NCBI GenBank assembly: GCA_900319905.1
Contig: ONQB01000029.1
Coordinates: 1 to 57,520, forward strand
Length of the DNA stretch: 57,520 nucleotides
Direction: 5' to 3'
Source: an uncultured Prevotella sp.
GTDB lineage: Bacteria; Bacteroidota; Bacteroidia; Bacteroidales; Bacteroidaceae
Shown here: piece by piece, positions 24,542 through 35,015 of the stretch
How positions within the stretch are numbered: position 1 is the first letter of the stretch
Layout: every line of letters starts with the position of its first letter
Position numbers and translations under genes: made by a program
Notes under the pieces: model-generated
Databases searched by the model: none
Seen by the model: only the letters and a program-made list of their open reading frames with translations
Told to the model about the DNA's origin: nothing

Positions 24542-26941
24542 ATGAAAAACCTGTTATCTGACTCACGCCGTCTGCTGGCCATCGTCCTCACGGCAACCGC
24601 CACACTCACCGCGCCGGCCCAGGACATCTGGACCAACCAGACGCGCCTAAAGGCACATCCCTTCGACATGAAGGAGGTGAGACTCAAGAAAAAGAGCATC
24701 TTCTACAAACGATTCGACCTCAACCGGCAATACCTGCGCGCCTTCCCTGTTGAGCCACTGCTCTACAACTTCCGGCTAAACGCCGGCATGAAACCCAAGA
24801 CGCGTCACCTCGAGGGATGGGAAAACCCCACCTGCGAGCTGCGAGGACACTTCACGGGCCACTTCCTCTCCGCCCTCAGCCTCGAATACTCCGCCACCGG
24901 CGACAACGTCTTCAAACTCAAGGCCGACACACTGGTCGCCGGACTCGCAGCCGTGCAGCGACGACTGGGCAAGACGGGATACCTCAGCGCCTTCCCCGAG
25001 ACTTTCTTCGACCGACTCGAAAACGGACAGCAGGTGTGGGCACCTTATTATACTATACATAAGATCCTCGCCGGACTCATCGACTGCTACCGCTATCTCG
25101 ACAACCGACAGGCCCTCGACGTGGCCCGACGGCTCGGCACGTGGGTCTACAACCGCAACCGCCACTTCTCCCACGCTCAGATGCAACGCATCCTCAACAC
25201 GGAGTTCGGCGGCATCGGCGAGAGCCTCTGGCAGCTCTACGACCTCACCGGCGACACCACCTACGCCTCCGCCGCACGCCTCTTCGTGCACGACCGCGTG
25301 CTCCGACCGCTCTACAACCACCGCGACTCGCTCAAGGGACTGCATGTCAACACCCAACTGCCCAAGCTGCTGGCACAGGCACGCAGCTATGAGGAGAACG
25401 GCAACTGGCGCGACCGCGACATGGTCTGCTACGCATGGCACCAGATCGCAGGCCACCGATCCTATGCCACAGGCGGCTGCTCCAACTACGAATACTTCCG
25501 CAGCGACCCCGACCAGCTGGCCGACTTCACCGGACCCAACGACCATGAGAACTGCGTCACCCACAACATGCTCAAGCTCACCGAGCACCTCTTCTGCTGG
25601 GAACCGCGCGTGGAGTATGCCGACTACTACGAAAACGCGCTCATCAACGGCATCCTCGGCACTCAGCACCCAAAGGTGGGAGGCACCGCGCAGTACTACG
25701 TCTCACAGCGTCCCGGACAGTTCCGAGCCTTCTGCGAGCCCGACTCAGCCTTCGTCTGCTGCTCGGGCACCGGCATCGAGTCGTTTGCCAAACTCAACGA
25801 CAACATCTATTTCCACGACGACACCACGCTGTGGGTCAACCAGTACATCCCCTCGACACTCGACTGGCGCGAGCGGGGCATCGGCCTCGACCTTGAGACG
25901 GGCTACCCGCGCTTCGACGACATCCACCTCCGGCTCTCTCTGCGCCATCCCGAGCGCCTGAGCCTGAAGCTGCGCATCCCCTACTGGGCCCAACAGGGCG
26001 CCACCGTGCAGGTCAACGGTCAGCCGCTCGACGTGGTGGGCGAGGCCGCGTCCTACCTTACGCTGCGCCGTGAGTGGCACGACGGCGACCGCATCGACCT
26101 CGTCATCCCACGCTCCTTCCACACCTGGGCCATGCCCGACAACCCGCGGCGCGTGGCCATCCTCTACGGACCGGTCGTCATGACGCAGGCACTCGGCACG
26201 GAGGGCATGTCCAAAGCAGCTCAATGGGGCTACGGCGGCAACACTGAGCAGCAGCATCTGTGGGGTCCCGTCGTCGACGTGCCGGCCATCGTCACCGACT
26301 CCGACAACTGGCTCAATGCCTTCAAGCTGCATGTGCCCCACCGCATGACCTTCGACGCCAAAGGCATCTCCGAGCCCGACAGCATGCTCACCCTCACCCC
26401 CTTCTACGACCTCTGGGGACAGCGCTACACCATCTACTTCGACCGCTACACCCGCCAGGAGTGGCGCGACTTCGTCAGCCGCTACCGCACCTTCCCCGAA
26501 GGCATCGCCGACAGCGTCGACTTCTCCGACAGCATCTCAGCCTACGACCACAACTTCCAGGTCTATGACCTCCTCACCGGGTCGACACAAGGACGGCGCT
26601 ACATGCAGAGCCGCAGCGACATGCGCTTCGACCTGCGACTGCCCAAAGACGTCCGGCAGACCGTGCTGCGCGTCACTTACTATGGCGATGAACACGATGC
26701 CAGCTTCCACCTGCTCATCGACGGACAGCCGCTGCCCGACCAACCCCTGACGGCTCACGACGGCTTCTTCACCGTCGACTACAACCTGCCCGAAGCACTC
26801 GTCGCTGGAAAGAAACGCATCTGCGTGGGCTACTCCGTCGAACGCGCCAACACGCTCGCCGTGGGTGCCACCACCACCGAGCGACACTACCGGGCCGTCA
26901 CGCCAAAGGTGTACGGAGCACAGATAAGCTGCCGGAAGTAA
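24542..26941 (+). CDS. Secreted GH127-type beta-L-arabinofuranosidase (DUF1680)
   Basis: A 799-residue glycoside hydrolase. I chose the ATG at 24542, which starts the signal peptide (to about APAQD), rather than a TTG lying within the promoter. The (alpha/alpha)6 domain has the zinc/cysteine site typical of GH127: ENC with Glu336 and Cys338, and CCSGTGIESFAKL with Cys406 and Cys407, one of which is the nucleophile in characterised members. The C-terminal half carries beta-sandwich domains, ending in a segment (YYGDEHDASFHLLIDG) absent from the shortest members. Likely substrates are arabinan or arabinosylated glycans; exact specificity (GH127 or GH146) is not decidable. Confidence 0.9.
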   Translation: MKNLLSDSRRLLAIVLTATATLTAPAQDIWTNQTRLKAHPFDMKEVRLKKKSIFYKRFDLNRQYLRAFPVEPLLYNFRLNAGMKPKTRHLEGWENPTCELRGHFTGHFLSALSLEYSATGDNVFKLKADTLVAGLAAVQRRLGKTGYLSAFPETFFDRLENGQQVWAPYYTIHKILAGLIDCYRYLDNRQALDVARRLGTWVYNRNRHFSHAQMQRILNTEFGGIGESLWQLYDLTGDTTYASAARLFVHDRVLRPLYNHRDSLKGLHVNTQLPKLLAQARSYEENGNWRDRDMVCYAWHQIAGHRSYATGGCSNYEYFRSDPDQLADFTGPNDHENCVTHNMLKLTEHLFCWEPRVEYADYYENALINGILGTQHPKVGGTAQYYVSQRPGQFRAFCEPDSAFVCCSGTGIESFAKLNDNIYFHDDTTLWVNQYIPSTLDWRERGIGLDLETGYPRFDDIHLRLSLRHPERLSLKLRIPYWAQQGATVQVNGQPLDVVGEAASYLTLRREWHDGDRIDLVIPRSFHTWAMPDNPRRVAILYGPVVMTQALGTEGMSKAAQWGYGGNTEQQHLWGPVVDVPAIVTDSDNWLNAFKLHVPHRMTFDAKGISEPDSMLTLTPFYDLWGQRYTIYFDRYTRQEWRDFVSRYRTFPEGIADSVDFSDSISAYDHNFQVYDLLTGSTQGRRYMQSRSDMRFDLRLPKDVRQTVLRVTYYGDEHDASFHLLIDGQPLPDQPLTAHDGFFTVDYNLPEALVAGKKRICVGYSVERANTLAVGATTTERHYRAVTPKVYGAQISCRK

Positions 26942-26942
26942 A

Positions 26943-27106
26943 TTAAGAAGTCCGGAAGTTCAGAAGTTCAGTCATTACAATAAAAGGTGAAAAGTGAAAT
27001 ATTGTTGCTTCTCGATTCGCTTATGGTAATGACCGGACTTCAGAACTTCCGGACTTCCGGACTTCACAAAAGACTGGACTTCCCAAAAGACTGGACTTCC
27101 CAAAAA
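26943..27106. repeat. Family C palindrome, loop type 1
   Basis: Arms of AAGTCCGGAAGTTCAGAAGT and complement around loop 26979-27030. It fills the gap between the convergent GH127 and MltF-like genes. Confidence 0.75.
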
Positions 27107-28312
27107 CTACAAATGCCACTTATAGTTCTTCCTCGCCCGCTCCGGCCGCATGCCCGATGAGCCCGGGTCGGGGAAATAACTGCCAGTGCCACGGTGCGCC
27201 ACACCACGGTACTGCGCGTAACGGTCGCGGATGCGGTTGACATAATCCACCGTCTCCCGACCACGCATATAACCGTAACGCACCACAGGATCGGTATAAT
27301 ACTGCGGATTGCTGAGCAACAGGATAAACTCCGACACGTCATCCCAACGGTGCGGGTTGCGGCCATGCTTGCGGGCCAAAGCCATCGCGTCGCGGATATG
27401 GAAGAAACCACCGTTGTAACTGGCCATCTGGAAGTACACACGCTCGCCCACCGGCACATCCTCGTAGTGGCGGCCCAGCTCCTGCAGGTAGCGCGCCGAT
27501 GCCGCGATGTTCGCCTCAGGGTTGAACAGCTCAGAGCGTGACAGTCCCAGGTGATCGGCCGTACGCGGCATGATCTGCATCAGACCGCACGCACCCGCCC
27601 ACGACTGCGCATTGGGGTCGAAACACGACTCCTGGTAACACTGGGCAGCCATCAACCGCCAGTCCACACGGGCCAATGGCGCGTACATCATGAAATACTT
27701 GTCGTAGCGCGAGATGACACCACCCGCACGGTCGAGCATCGGTGAGTACACATGACGGCGGATGCTGCGCGTGGACAACAAAAACGACTCCTGCTTGCGC
27801 ACCTCGGCCACCATCGATGACTTAAACCAGTGGTTCAGACTGTCAGCCAGCGCCCGGTTGCTGCTGTTCACCGCCCAACCCAACGACGCCGAGTCTTCAC
27901 ACACCTTCGTATACAACACTCCCTTCACCCGGCCATGAGACGACCGTGGCAACGGCACAGCCACCACATCGGCATCGCCGGCGGACAGCTTGCGCATCAT
28001 CTCCGTCGTGTCCTTGCACACGTCCACACGAAGCGACACACCTAAGCGCTGAGCAAAACGCTCGCACAACAAATACTGCAAGCCCATGCCCGCACCGTGG
28101 TAGTCGTAATACGTCTCAGGACCCGACACCGTGAGCATGATCATCTCTCCGTTGCCCACAATGTCACTCAACCCATAGGTACCATCGTCATCCACAATGG
28201 AGTCACCCACCATGGGCGTGCCCCACGGCGTGTACTGCACCTGCTTGCGCTCCTTGCAAGCGTTAAACAATGTGCAAATGACGGCTATTATAATAACAAT
28301 CCGTAATTTCAT
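27107..28312 (-). CDS. MltF-like membrane-bound lytic transglycosylase lipoprotein
   Basis: A 401-residue lipoprotein (lipobox LFNAC, Cys19). Residues about 40-220 form a periplasmic solute-binding-like domain, and about 225-370 a lytic transglycosylase SLT domain with catalytic Glu in QESCFDP, followed by AGACGLMQIMPRTA and MASYNGG. This two-domain plan is that of MltF, which cleaves peptidoglycan with 1,6-anhydro-MurNAc formation. It is divergent from hisG with a 95-bp shared promoter region. Confidence 0.93.
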   Translation of the reverse strand: MKLRIVIIIAVICTLFNACKERKQVQYTPWGTPMVGDSIVDDDGTYGLSDIVGNGEMIMLTVSGPETYYDYHGAGMGLQYLLCERFAQRLGVSLRVDVCKDTTEMMRKLSAGDADVVAVPLPRSSHGRVKGVLYTKVCEDSASLGWAVNSSNRALADSLNHWFKSSMVAEVRKQESFLLSTRSIRRHVYSPMLDRAGGVISRYDKYFMMYAPLARVDWRLMAAQCYQESCFDPNAQSWAGACGLMQIMPRTADHLGLSRSELFNPEANIAASARYLQELGRHYEDVPVGERVYFQMASYNGGFFHIRDAMALARKHGRNPHRWDDVSEFILLLSNPQYYTDPVVRYGYMRGRETVDYVNRIRDRYAQYRGVAHRGTGSYFPDPGSSGMRPERARKNYKWHL

Positions 28313-28327
28313 TGGTAAAAGCGGCTA

Positions 28328-28335
28328 CAAAAGTA
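28328..28335 (-). promoter_or_regulatory. Putative -7 box for the MltF-like gene
   Basis: TACTTTTG on the minus strand, 15 bp before the ATG; the leader is very short. Confidence 0.45.
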
Positions 28336-28341
28336 CAAACT

Positions 28342-28376
28342 TTTGTCGGCATTCTAATAGAAAAACCTTAATTTTG
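28342..28376 (+). promoter_or_regulatory. Putative promoter of hisG
   Basis: TTTG (28342-28345), 23-bp spacer, TAATTTTG (28369-28376) followed by CAG. The spacer is slightly long. Confidence 0.5.
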
Positions 28377-28407
28377 CAGACAAGATAACAAAGAACAATC
28401 ACACATT

Positions 28408-29259
28408 ATGTTAAGAATAGCCGTACAATCAAAAGGTCGTCTGTATGACGACACGATGGGTCTGCTGGCCGAAGCCGGCATCAAGATCAATCCCAGCAAG
28501 CGCACGCTGCTGGTACAGAGTACCAACTTCCCCCTTGAGGTGTTGTTCCTTCGCGACGACGACATCCCGCAGTGCGTGGCCGACGGTGTGGCCGACGTGG
28601 GCGTAGTGGGTGAGAATGAGTATGAGGAGCGTCAGGAAGACGCAGCCATCATCGCACGCCTCGGATTCTCCTCCTGCCGCCTGTCACTCGCCATCCCCAA
28701 GGCCGAGGACTACCAGGGACTCGAGTGGTTCAACGGCAAGAAGATCGCCACCTCCTACCCCGGCATCCTGCGACGCTTCCTACACAAGAACAACATCCAG
28801 GCCGACATACATGTCATCACCGGCTCGGTGGAGATCAGCCCGGGCATCGGACTCGCCGACGCCATCTTCGATATCGTCAGCTCTGGTTCCACACTCGTCC
28901 ACAACAACCTCAAGGAGGTGGAAGTGGTGATGAAAAGCGAGGCGCTGCTCATCGGCAACCGTCACCTCGATGCCGACAAACAAACCATCATCGACCAACT
29001 GATGTTCCGCATCAATGCCGTGCGAGCTGCCCAGGACAAGAAATACGTCATGATGAACGTGCCCAAGGACCGTCTGAGTGACATCATCGCCGTCCTCCCC
29101 GGCATCAAGAGCCCCACCGTCATCCCTCTCTCCGAGTCCGACTGGTGTGCCGTCCACACAGTCCTCGACGAGGAGCGCTTCTGGGAGATCATCAACAAGC
29201 TCAAATCCCTCGGTGCACAGGGCATCCTCGTCACACCGATCGAGAATATGATTCTTTAA
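28408..29259 (+). CDS. hisG: ATP phosphoribosyltransferase, long form
   Basis: A 283-residue first enzyme of histidine biosynthesis, condensing ATP and PRPP. The long form has its own C-terminal regulatory domain, seen here after about residue 210 (KKYVMMNVPKDRLSDIIAVLPG...ILVTPIENMIL). The catalytic part shows SKGRLYDDT and GSVEISPGIGLADAIFDIVSSG. The stop codon is followed at once by a family A repeat and a family D array; no other his gene is nearby, although hisG commonly leads a his operon. Confidence 0.96.
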   Translation: MLRIAVQSKGRLYDDTMGLLAEAGIKINPSKRTLLVQSTNFPLEVLFLRDDDIPQCVADGVADVGVVGENEYEERQEDAAIIARLGFSSCRLSLAIPKAEDYQGLEWFNGKKIATSYPGILRRFLHKNNIQADIHVITGSVEISPGIGLADAIFDIVSSGSTLVHNNLKEVEVVMKSEALLIGNRHLDADKQTIIDQLMFRINAVRAAQDKKYVMMNVPKDRLSDIIAVLPGIKSPTVIPLSESDWCAVHTVLDEERFWEIINKLKSLGAQGILVTPIENMIL

Positions 29260-29332
29260 GCCCCACCCCCTTGGCTCGCAGAGCGAGCCAAGGCTCCCTC
29301 CCCCAAATGGGGAGGGCTAGTTTGCATTGCAT
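29260..29332 (+). repeat. Family A repeat after hisG
   Basis: Begins at the base after TAA: GCCCCACCCCC, hairpin TTGGCTCGC-AGAGCGAGCCAA, CTCCCTCCCCCAAATGGGGA, GTTTGCATTG. Confidence 0.8.
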
Positions 29333-29340
29333 CACCCTTG

Positions 29341-29730
29341 CTGCCTACCTTGCCTACCCCGCCTACTCTTGCCTACCCTTGCCTACCTTGCCTACCCCGC
29401 CTACTCTTGCCTACTCTTGCCTACCCTGCCTACCCCTGCCTACCCTTGCCTACTCTTGCCTACCCCGCCTACCCCGCCTACCTTGCCTACCAGTGCCTAC
29501 CCCTGCCTACCTTGCCTACCCCTGCCTATCCCGCCTACCTTGCCTACCCCGCCTACCAGTGCCTACCCCGCCTACCAGTGCCTACCCTGCCTACCCTTGC
29601 CTACCTTGCCTACCTTGCCTACCCCTGCCTACCCCGCCTACCCCGCCTACTCTTGCCTACCCCGCCTACCCTGCCTACCTTGCCTACCCCGCCTACTCTT
29701 GCCTACCCCGCCCACCCCGCCTACCACTCT
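29341..29730 (+). repeat. Family D 9-bp array, longest copy (390 bp)
   Basis: About forty GCCTACCNN units in one orientation, with 9-, 10- and 12-bp spacings. No stop codon occurs in the three forward frames, which creates long artificial Pro/Tyr/Leu-rich ORFs. It lies between hisG and asnB, ending about 55 bp before the asnB -7 box. Confidence 0.9.
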
Positions 29731-29763
29731 GAAACTAAAATAAAAATTTTTCTTCCTTTTTGC

Positions 29764-29792
29764 TTGTTTTTTCTCACAAATCATTACCTTTG
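29764..29792 (+). promoter_or_regulatory. Promoter of asnB
   Basis: TTG (29764-29766), 18-bp spacer, TACCTTTG (29785-29792) followed by CAG. The leader is about 25-30 nt and includes AAAGGAG. Confidence 0.6.
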
Positions 29793-29825
29793 CAGCCGTT
29801 TACCATTTAAAAAAGGAGAATAAGT

Positions 29826-31526
29826 ATGTGTGGAATCGTAGGAATATTCAATATCCATGAGCAGACGCCCGAGCTGCGACAAAAAGCCTTGGGCATGAGT
29901 AGAAAAATCCGTCACCGCGGTCCCGACTGGAGCGGCATCTACAGTGGCCCACGAGCCATCCTCTGCCACGAGCGACTCTCCATCGTCGACCCTGAGAGCG
30001 GCAAGCAGCCTCTCTTCTCACCCGACATGAAGCAAGTGCTGGCCGTCAATGGTGAGATCTACAACCACCTCGACATCCGTCACGACAATGCCGTCAGCGG
30101 CAACTACGACTACCAGACCGGCAGCGACTGTGAGGTCATCCTCGCACTCTACCGACAGTGGAAGGAAGCCGGAGCCCACCCCGACGCACTCCCCAAGCTC
30201 ATCGAACGGCTCAGCGGCATCTTCGCCTTCGCGCTCTACGATGTCGACAACGACTCCTTCCTCATCGCCCGAGACCCCATAGGCGTCATTCCTCTCTACA
30301 TCGGCTACGACCCCGACGGACGTGTCTATGTCGCCAGCGAACTCAAAGCACTCGAAGGACAGTGCGACCACTACGAGCCCTTCCTCCCAGGACACTACTA
30401 CTGGAGCGGTGACCCAGGACAAAAACGCTACTACAAACGACCCTGGATGGACAACATCACTCGCTCCAAGGACGAGCTGAGCTACGGACAGGCCGTCGAA
30501 GAAGTGCGCATCTCTCTCATGGACGCCGTCAAGCGACAGCTCATGAGCGACGTACCCTACGGCGTGCTCCTCTCAGGAGGACTCGACTCCAGCGTCATCT
30601 CAGCCATCGCCGAGAAATTCGCCGGCAAGCGCATCGAGGACGGCGGATCAACACCCGCCTGGTGGCCACGACTACACTCCTTCGCCGTAGGACTCAAGGG
30701 AGCTCCCGACCTGGCAAAGGCACGACTCGTGGCCGAGCATATAGGTACCGTTCACCATGAAATCAACTATACCATTCAGGAAGGCCTCGATGCCATCCGC
30801 GATGTCATCTACTTCATCGAGACTTACGACGTGACCACCGTGCGCGCCTCTACACCCATGTACCTCCTGGCACGTGTCATCCGTTCCATGGGCATCAAGA
30901 TGGTACTCTCCGGTGAGGGCGCCGACGAGATCTTCGGCGGTTACCTCTACTTCCACAAAGCCCCGTCACCCGAGGAGTTCCATAAGGAAACCGTGCGCAA
31001 GCTCTCCAAGCTCTACCAGTACGACTGCCTACGGGCCAACAAGTCACTTGCCGCATGGGGCGTCGAGGGTCGCGTGCCGTTCCTCGACAAGGAGTTCCTC
31101 GACATCGCCATGTCCATGCCACCAGCCTATAAGATGTGCCCGGGCAAGACCATCGAGAAGAAGGTCGTCAGAGACGCCTTCAGCGACATACTGCCCGAGG
31201 AAGTGGCCTGGCGACAAAAAGAACAATTCTCCGACGGTGTCGGCTATTCATGGATCGACACCCTGAAGCAGATCACCGCCTCGGCCGTGAGCGACGAGCA
31301 GATGGCGCATGCCGCCGAGCGCTTCCCCATCAACCCGCCACGCAACAAAGAGGAATACTACTACCGTTCCATCTTCGCCGAGCACTTCCCCAGCGATTCC
31401 GCCGCCCTCTCGGTACCGTCCGTGCCGTCTGTGGCCTGCTCCACCGCCGAGGCCCTCGCCTGGGACGCCTCCTTCAAGGGAATGAACGAGCCCAGCGGAA
31501 GAGCCGTGCGAGATGTGCACGAGTAG
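29826..31526 (+). CDS. asnB: Asparagine synthase (glutamine-hydrolysing)
   Basis: A 566-residue two-domain enzyme. Cys2 after the initiator Met (MCGIVGIF) is the glutaminase nucleophile. The ATP-pyrophosphatase loop SGGLDSS lies near residue 250, and GVEGRVPFLDKEFLD is typical. AAAGGAG just upstream supports the start. The last 35 or so residues (VPSVPSVACSTAEALAWD...) are a low-conservation tail. The TAG stop (31524-31526) lies inside the first GTAGGC unit of a family D array. Confidence 0.96.
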   Translation: MCGIVGIFNIHEQTPELRQKALGMSRKIRHRGPDWSGIYSGPRAILCHERLSIVDPESGKQPLFSPDMKQVLAVNGEIYNHLDIRHDNAVSGNYDYQTGSDCEVILALYRQWKEAGAHPDALPKLIERLSGIFAFALYDVDNDSFLIARDPIGVIPLYIGYDPDGRVYVASELKALEGQCDHYEPFLPGHYYWSGDPGQKRYYKRPWMDNITRSKDELSYGQAVEEVRISLMDAVKRQLMSDVPYGVLLSGGLDSSVISAIAEKFAGKRIEDGGSTPAWWPRLHSFAVGLKGAPDLAKARLVAEHIGTVHHEINYTIQEGLDAIRDVIYFIETYDVTTVRASTPMYLLARVIRSMGIKMVLSGEGADEIFGGYLYFHKAPSPEEFHKETVRKLSKLYQYDCLRANKSLAAWGVEGRVPFLDKEFLDIAMSMPPAYKMCPGKTIEKKVVRDAFSDILPEEVAWRQKEQFSDGVGYSWIDTLKQITASAVSDEQMAHAAERFPINPPRNKEEYYYRSIFAEHFPSDSAALSVPSVPSVACSTAEALAWDASFKGMNEPSGRAVRDVHE

Positions 31527-31672
31527 GCATGATAGGCGGGGTAGGCAAGATAGGCTGGGTAGGCTCTTCCCTACCCCGCCTACCAGTGCCTACCAGCGCC
31601 TACCCCGCCTACCAGTGCCTACCAGTGCCTACCCCGCCTACTAGTGCCTACCCCGCCTACTAGCGCCTACCC
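31527..31672. repeat. Family D inverted array
   Basis: GGTAGGC units following asnB turn into GCCTACC units before the next gene, with the switch near CTCTTCCCTACC (about 31562). The RNA could fold into a long hairpin. Confidence 0.85.
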
Positions 31673-31700
31673 CCATTATTAACTCTTAAAACCAATAATT

Positions 31701-32452
31701 ATGATTACCCCCGACAATAGCTTCCTGTCCCAAGACAGCAGCCGTTACAAAGGATTGAAAGTCTACCAAAAATCAGAGTGCATCTGCGACATCACCTATT
31801 ACTTCTGCCAGCACTTCCTCGACAAAACCAAAGACCGCACCGTCGACCAGATGATACAAGCCGCCAGGTCAGGCAAACAAAACATCGTAGAAGGCACGGC
31901 CGCCTCGACAACCTCCAAAGAAACAGAGATCAAACTACTAAACGTCGCCAAAGCCAGTCACCAGGAGCTCCTTGAAGATTACAAGGATTACATCATTCAT
32001 CACGGACAGCAGCCCTGGGACCAGGACAATCCCTATTACCAGAAGTTGCGCGTCATGTGCAGCAACCACAACGACCGTGCGTATTATCAAGATCTCATTG
32101 CCCGTCACAGCGACATCACCATTGCCAACATCGCCATCACCCTCATCTGTCAGGTTGACAGCATGCTCTATGGTCTCATCGAGCGCCGCAAGAAGGATTT
32201 CCTGGAGAAGGGTGGCATCAAGGAGGAGATGACCCGCAGCCGCCGTGCCTACCGCCAGGACCACCCTGAGTCCACCGACCGCTCCACCGCCCTCTGGGAA
32301 CGAGAGCAGAAGCTCAAGGCCATGGAGCAATCTCTCGCCCAACGAGAGCAGCAGCTCGCCCAACGAGAGCGCGCCCTGGCCCAGAAAGAGCAGCAGCTCG
32401 CCCAGAAAGAGCAGCTGCTCGCTCAAAGAGAGCAAGAGCTAGGCAGAGGGCT

Positions 32453-32456
<4 letters not shown>
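31701..32456 (+). CDS. Four-helix-bundle suffix protein with a coiled-coil tail
   Basis: A 251-residue protein. Residues about 15-165 match the four-helix-bundle suffix type (GLKVYQKSECICDITYYFC, QMIQAARSGKQNIVEGTAAS), known from Bacteroidales and related to 23S-intervening-sequence proteins. Residues about 195-247 are a 7-residue repeat (LAQREQQ, LAQKEQQ) that predicts a coiled coil. The repeat DNA is nearly identical between units, suggesting recent expansion. The gene is boxed in by two inverted family D arrays, and the TAG stop belongs to one. The role is unknown. Confidence 0.8.
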
Positions 32457-34181
<1,725 letters not shown>

Positions 34182-34208
34182 TCAAGTAACTTTATTGCAG
34201 TTATCATA

Positions 34209-34243
34209 CCCCACTCTGTCTCAACACAGGGTGGGGCTTTTTT
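34209..34243 (+). terminator. Intrinsic terminator between eno and rlmH
   Basis: An 11-bp stem (CCCCACTCTGT with ACAGGGTGGGG, one G-U pair), 6-nt loop and a TTTTTT tract. It ends only 3 nt before the rlmH start codon. Confidence 0.85.
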
Positions 34244-34246
34244 ATT

Positions 34247-34714
34247 ATGAAATCACTCCTCATACTCGTCGGCAAGACCACCGACAAACTATACACCTCA
34301 GCCATCGCCGACTACGTCGAGCGCATCGGCCATTACATGCCCTTCGAGGTAAAGGTCATACCCGAACTCAAGAACACACGTGCGCTGAGCACCGACCAAC
34401 AGAAAGAGCGAGAGGGCACACTCATCCTCAACGAGCTCACCCCGCAGGACACCGTCGTACTGCTTGACGAACGGGGCAAGCAACGCACCAGCACCGACTT
34501 CGCCAAGTGGCTGGAGAACAAGCGTGCCACAGCCCGCCGACTGGTATTCGTCATCGGAGGTCCCTACGGCTTCTCCCCTGCCGTCTACAGCCGTGCCAAC
34601 GAGCAGATCGCCCTCTCTCTCATGACCTTCAGCCACCAGATGGTCCGCCTGATCTTCGTCGAGCAGCTCTACCGCGCCTGCACCATCCTCAAGGGGGAGA
34701 AGTATCATCATTAA
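34247..34714 (+). CDS. rlmH: 23S rRNA (pseudouridine1915-N3)-methyltransferase
   Basis: A 155-residue SPOUT methyltransferase acting on 70S ribosomes. The family ends are clear: MKSLLILVGKT, the SAM-binding VFVIGGPYGFSPAV, and the C-terminal SHQMVRLIFVEQLYRACTI with YHH at the end. Length is exact for RlmH. The start lies 3 nt after the T-tract of the eno terminator, so there is no space for its own promoter between them. Confidence 0.97.
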   Translation: MKSLLILVGKTTDKLYTSAIADYVERIGHYMPFEVKVIPELKNTRALSTDQQKEREGTLILNELTPQDTVVLLDERGKQRTSTDFAKWLENKRATARRLVFVIGGPYGFSPAVYSRANEQIALSLMTFSHQMVRLIFVEQLYRACTILKGEKYHH

Positions 34715-34718
34715 TAAA

Positions 34719-34940
34719 GCCCCACCCCCTTGGCTCGCCTTGCGAGCCAAGGACCCTCCCCCAAATGGGGAGGGACAGTTTGCATTGACGGCTCGGCATC
34801 TACCATGCAGCCCTTCCTCACGTAGTTCCCGTTCTGTGCCGCGCATTATAATGCGCGGAAAGGCGGAGTGAGGGTATAGCAAGCCAAACTACCCCTCCCC
34901 ATTTGGGGGAGGGTCCGCGCGAAGCGCGGGGGTGGGGCTC
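34719..34940. repeat. Inverted pair of family A repeats
   Basis: A plus-oriented copy (34719-34792) after rlmH faces a minus-oriented copy (34868-34940) ahead of fhs. In between lies GTTCCCGTTCTGTGCCGCGC and a GCGCATTATAATGCGC palindrome, also seen at 38588-38699. Confidence 0.75.
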
Positions 34941-34959
34941 TGTTTTCTTACTTTCCCCC

Positions 34960-34989
34960 TTGCCATTGCAAAAAATAGTTGTACCTTTG
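34960..34989 (+). promoter_or_regulatory. Promoter of fhs
   Basis: TTG (34960-34962), 19-bp spacer, TACCTTTG (34982-34989). Leader about 20 nt. Confidence 0.65.
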
Positions 34990-35015
34990 TACACACATTA
35001 ATCCAAAACCATCAC

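Noticed and set aside
29145-29823. Pro/Tyr/Leu-rich ORFs over the 9-bp array
   Set aside because: The array is free of stops in all three frames by chance of its unit; the three overlapping frames cannot all be genes.
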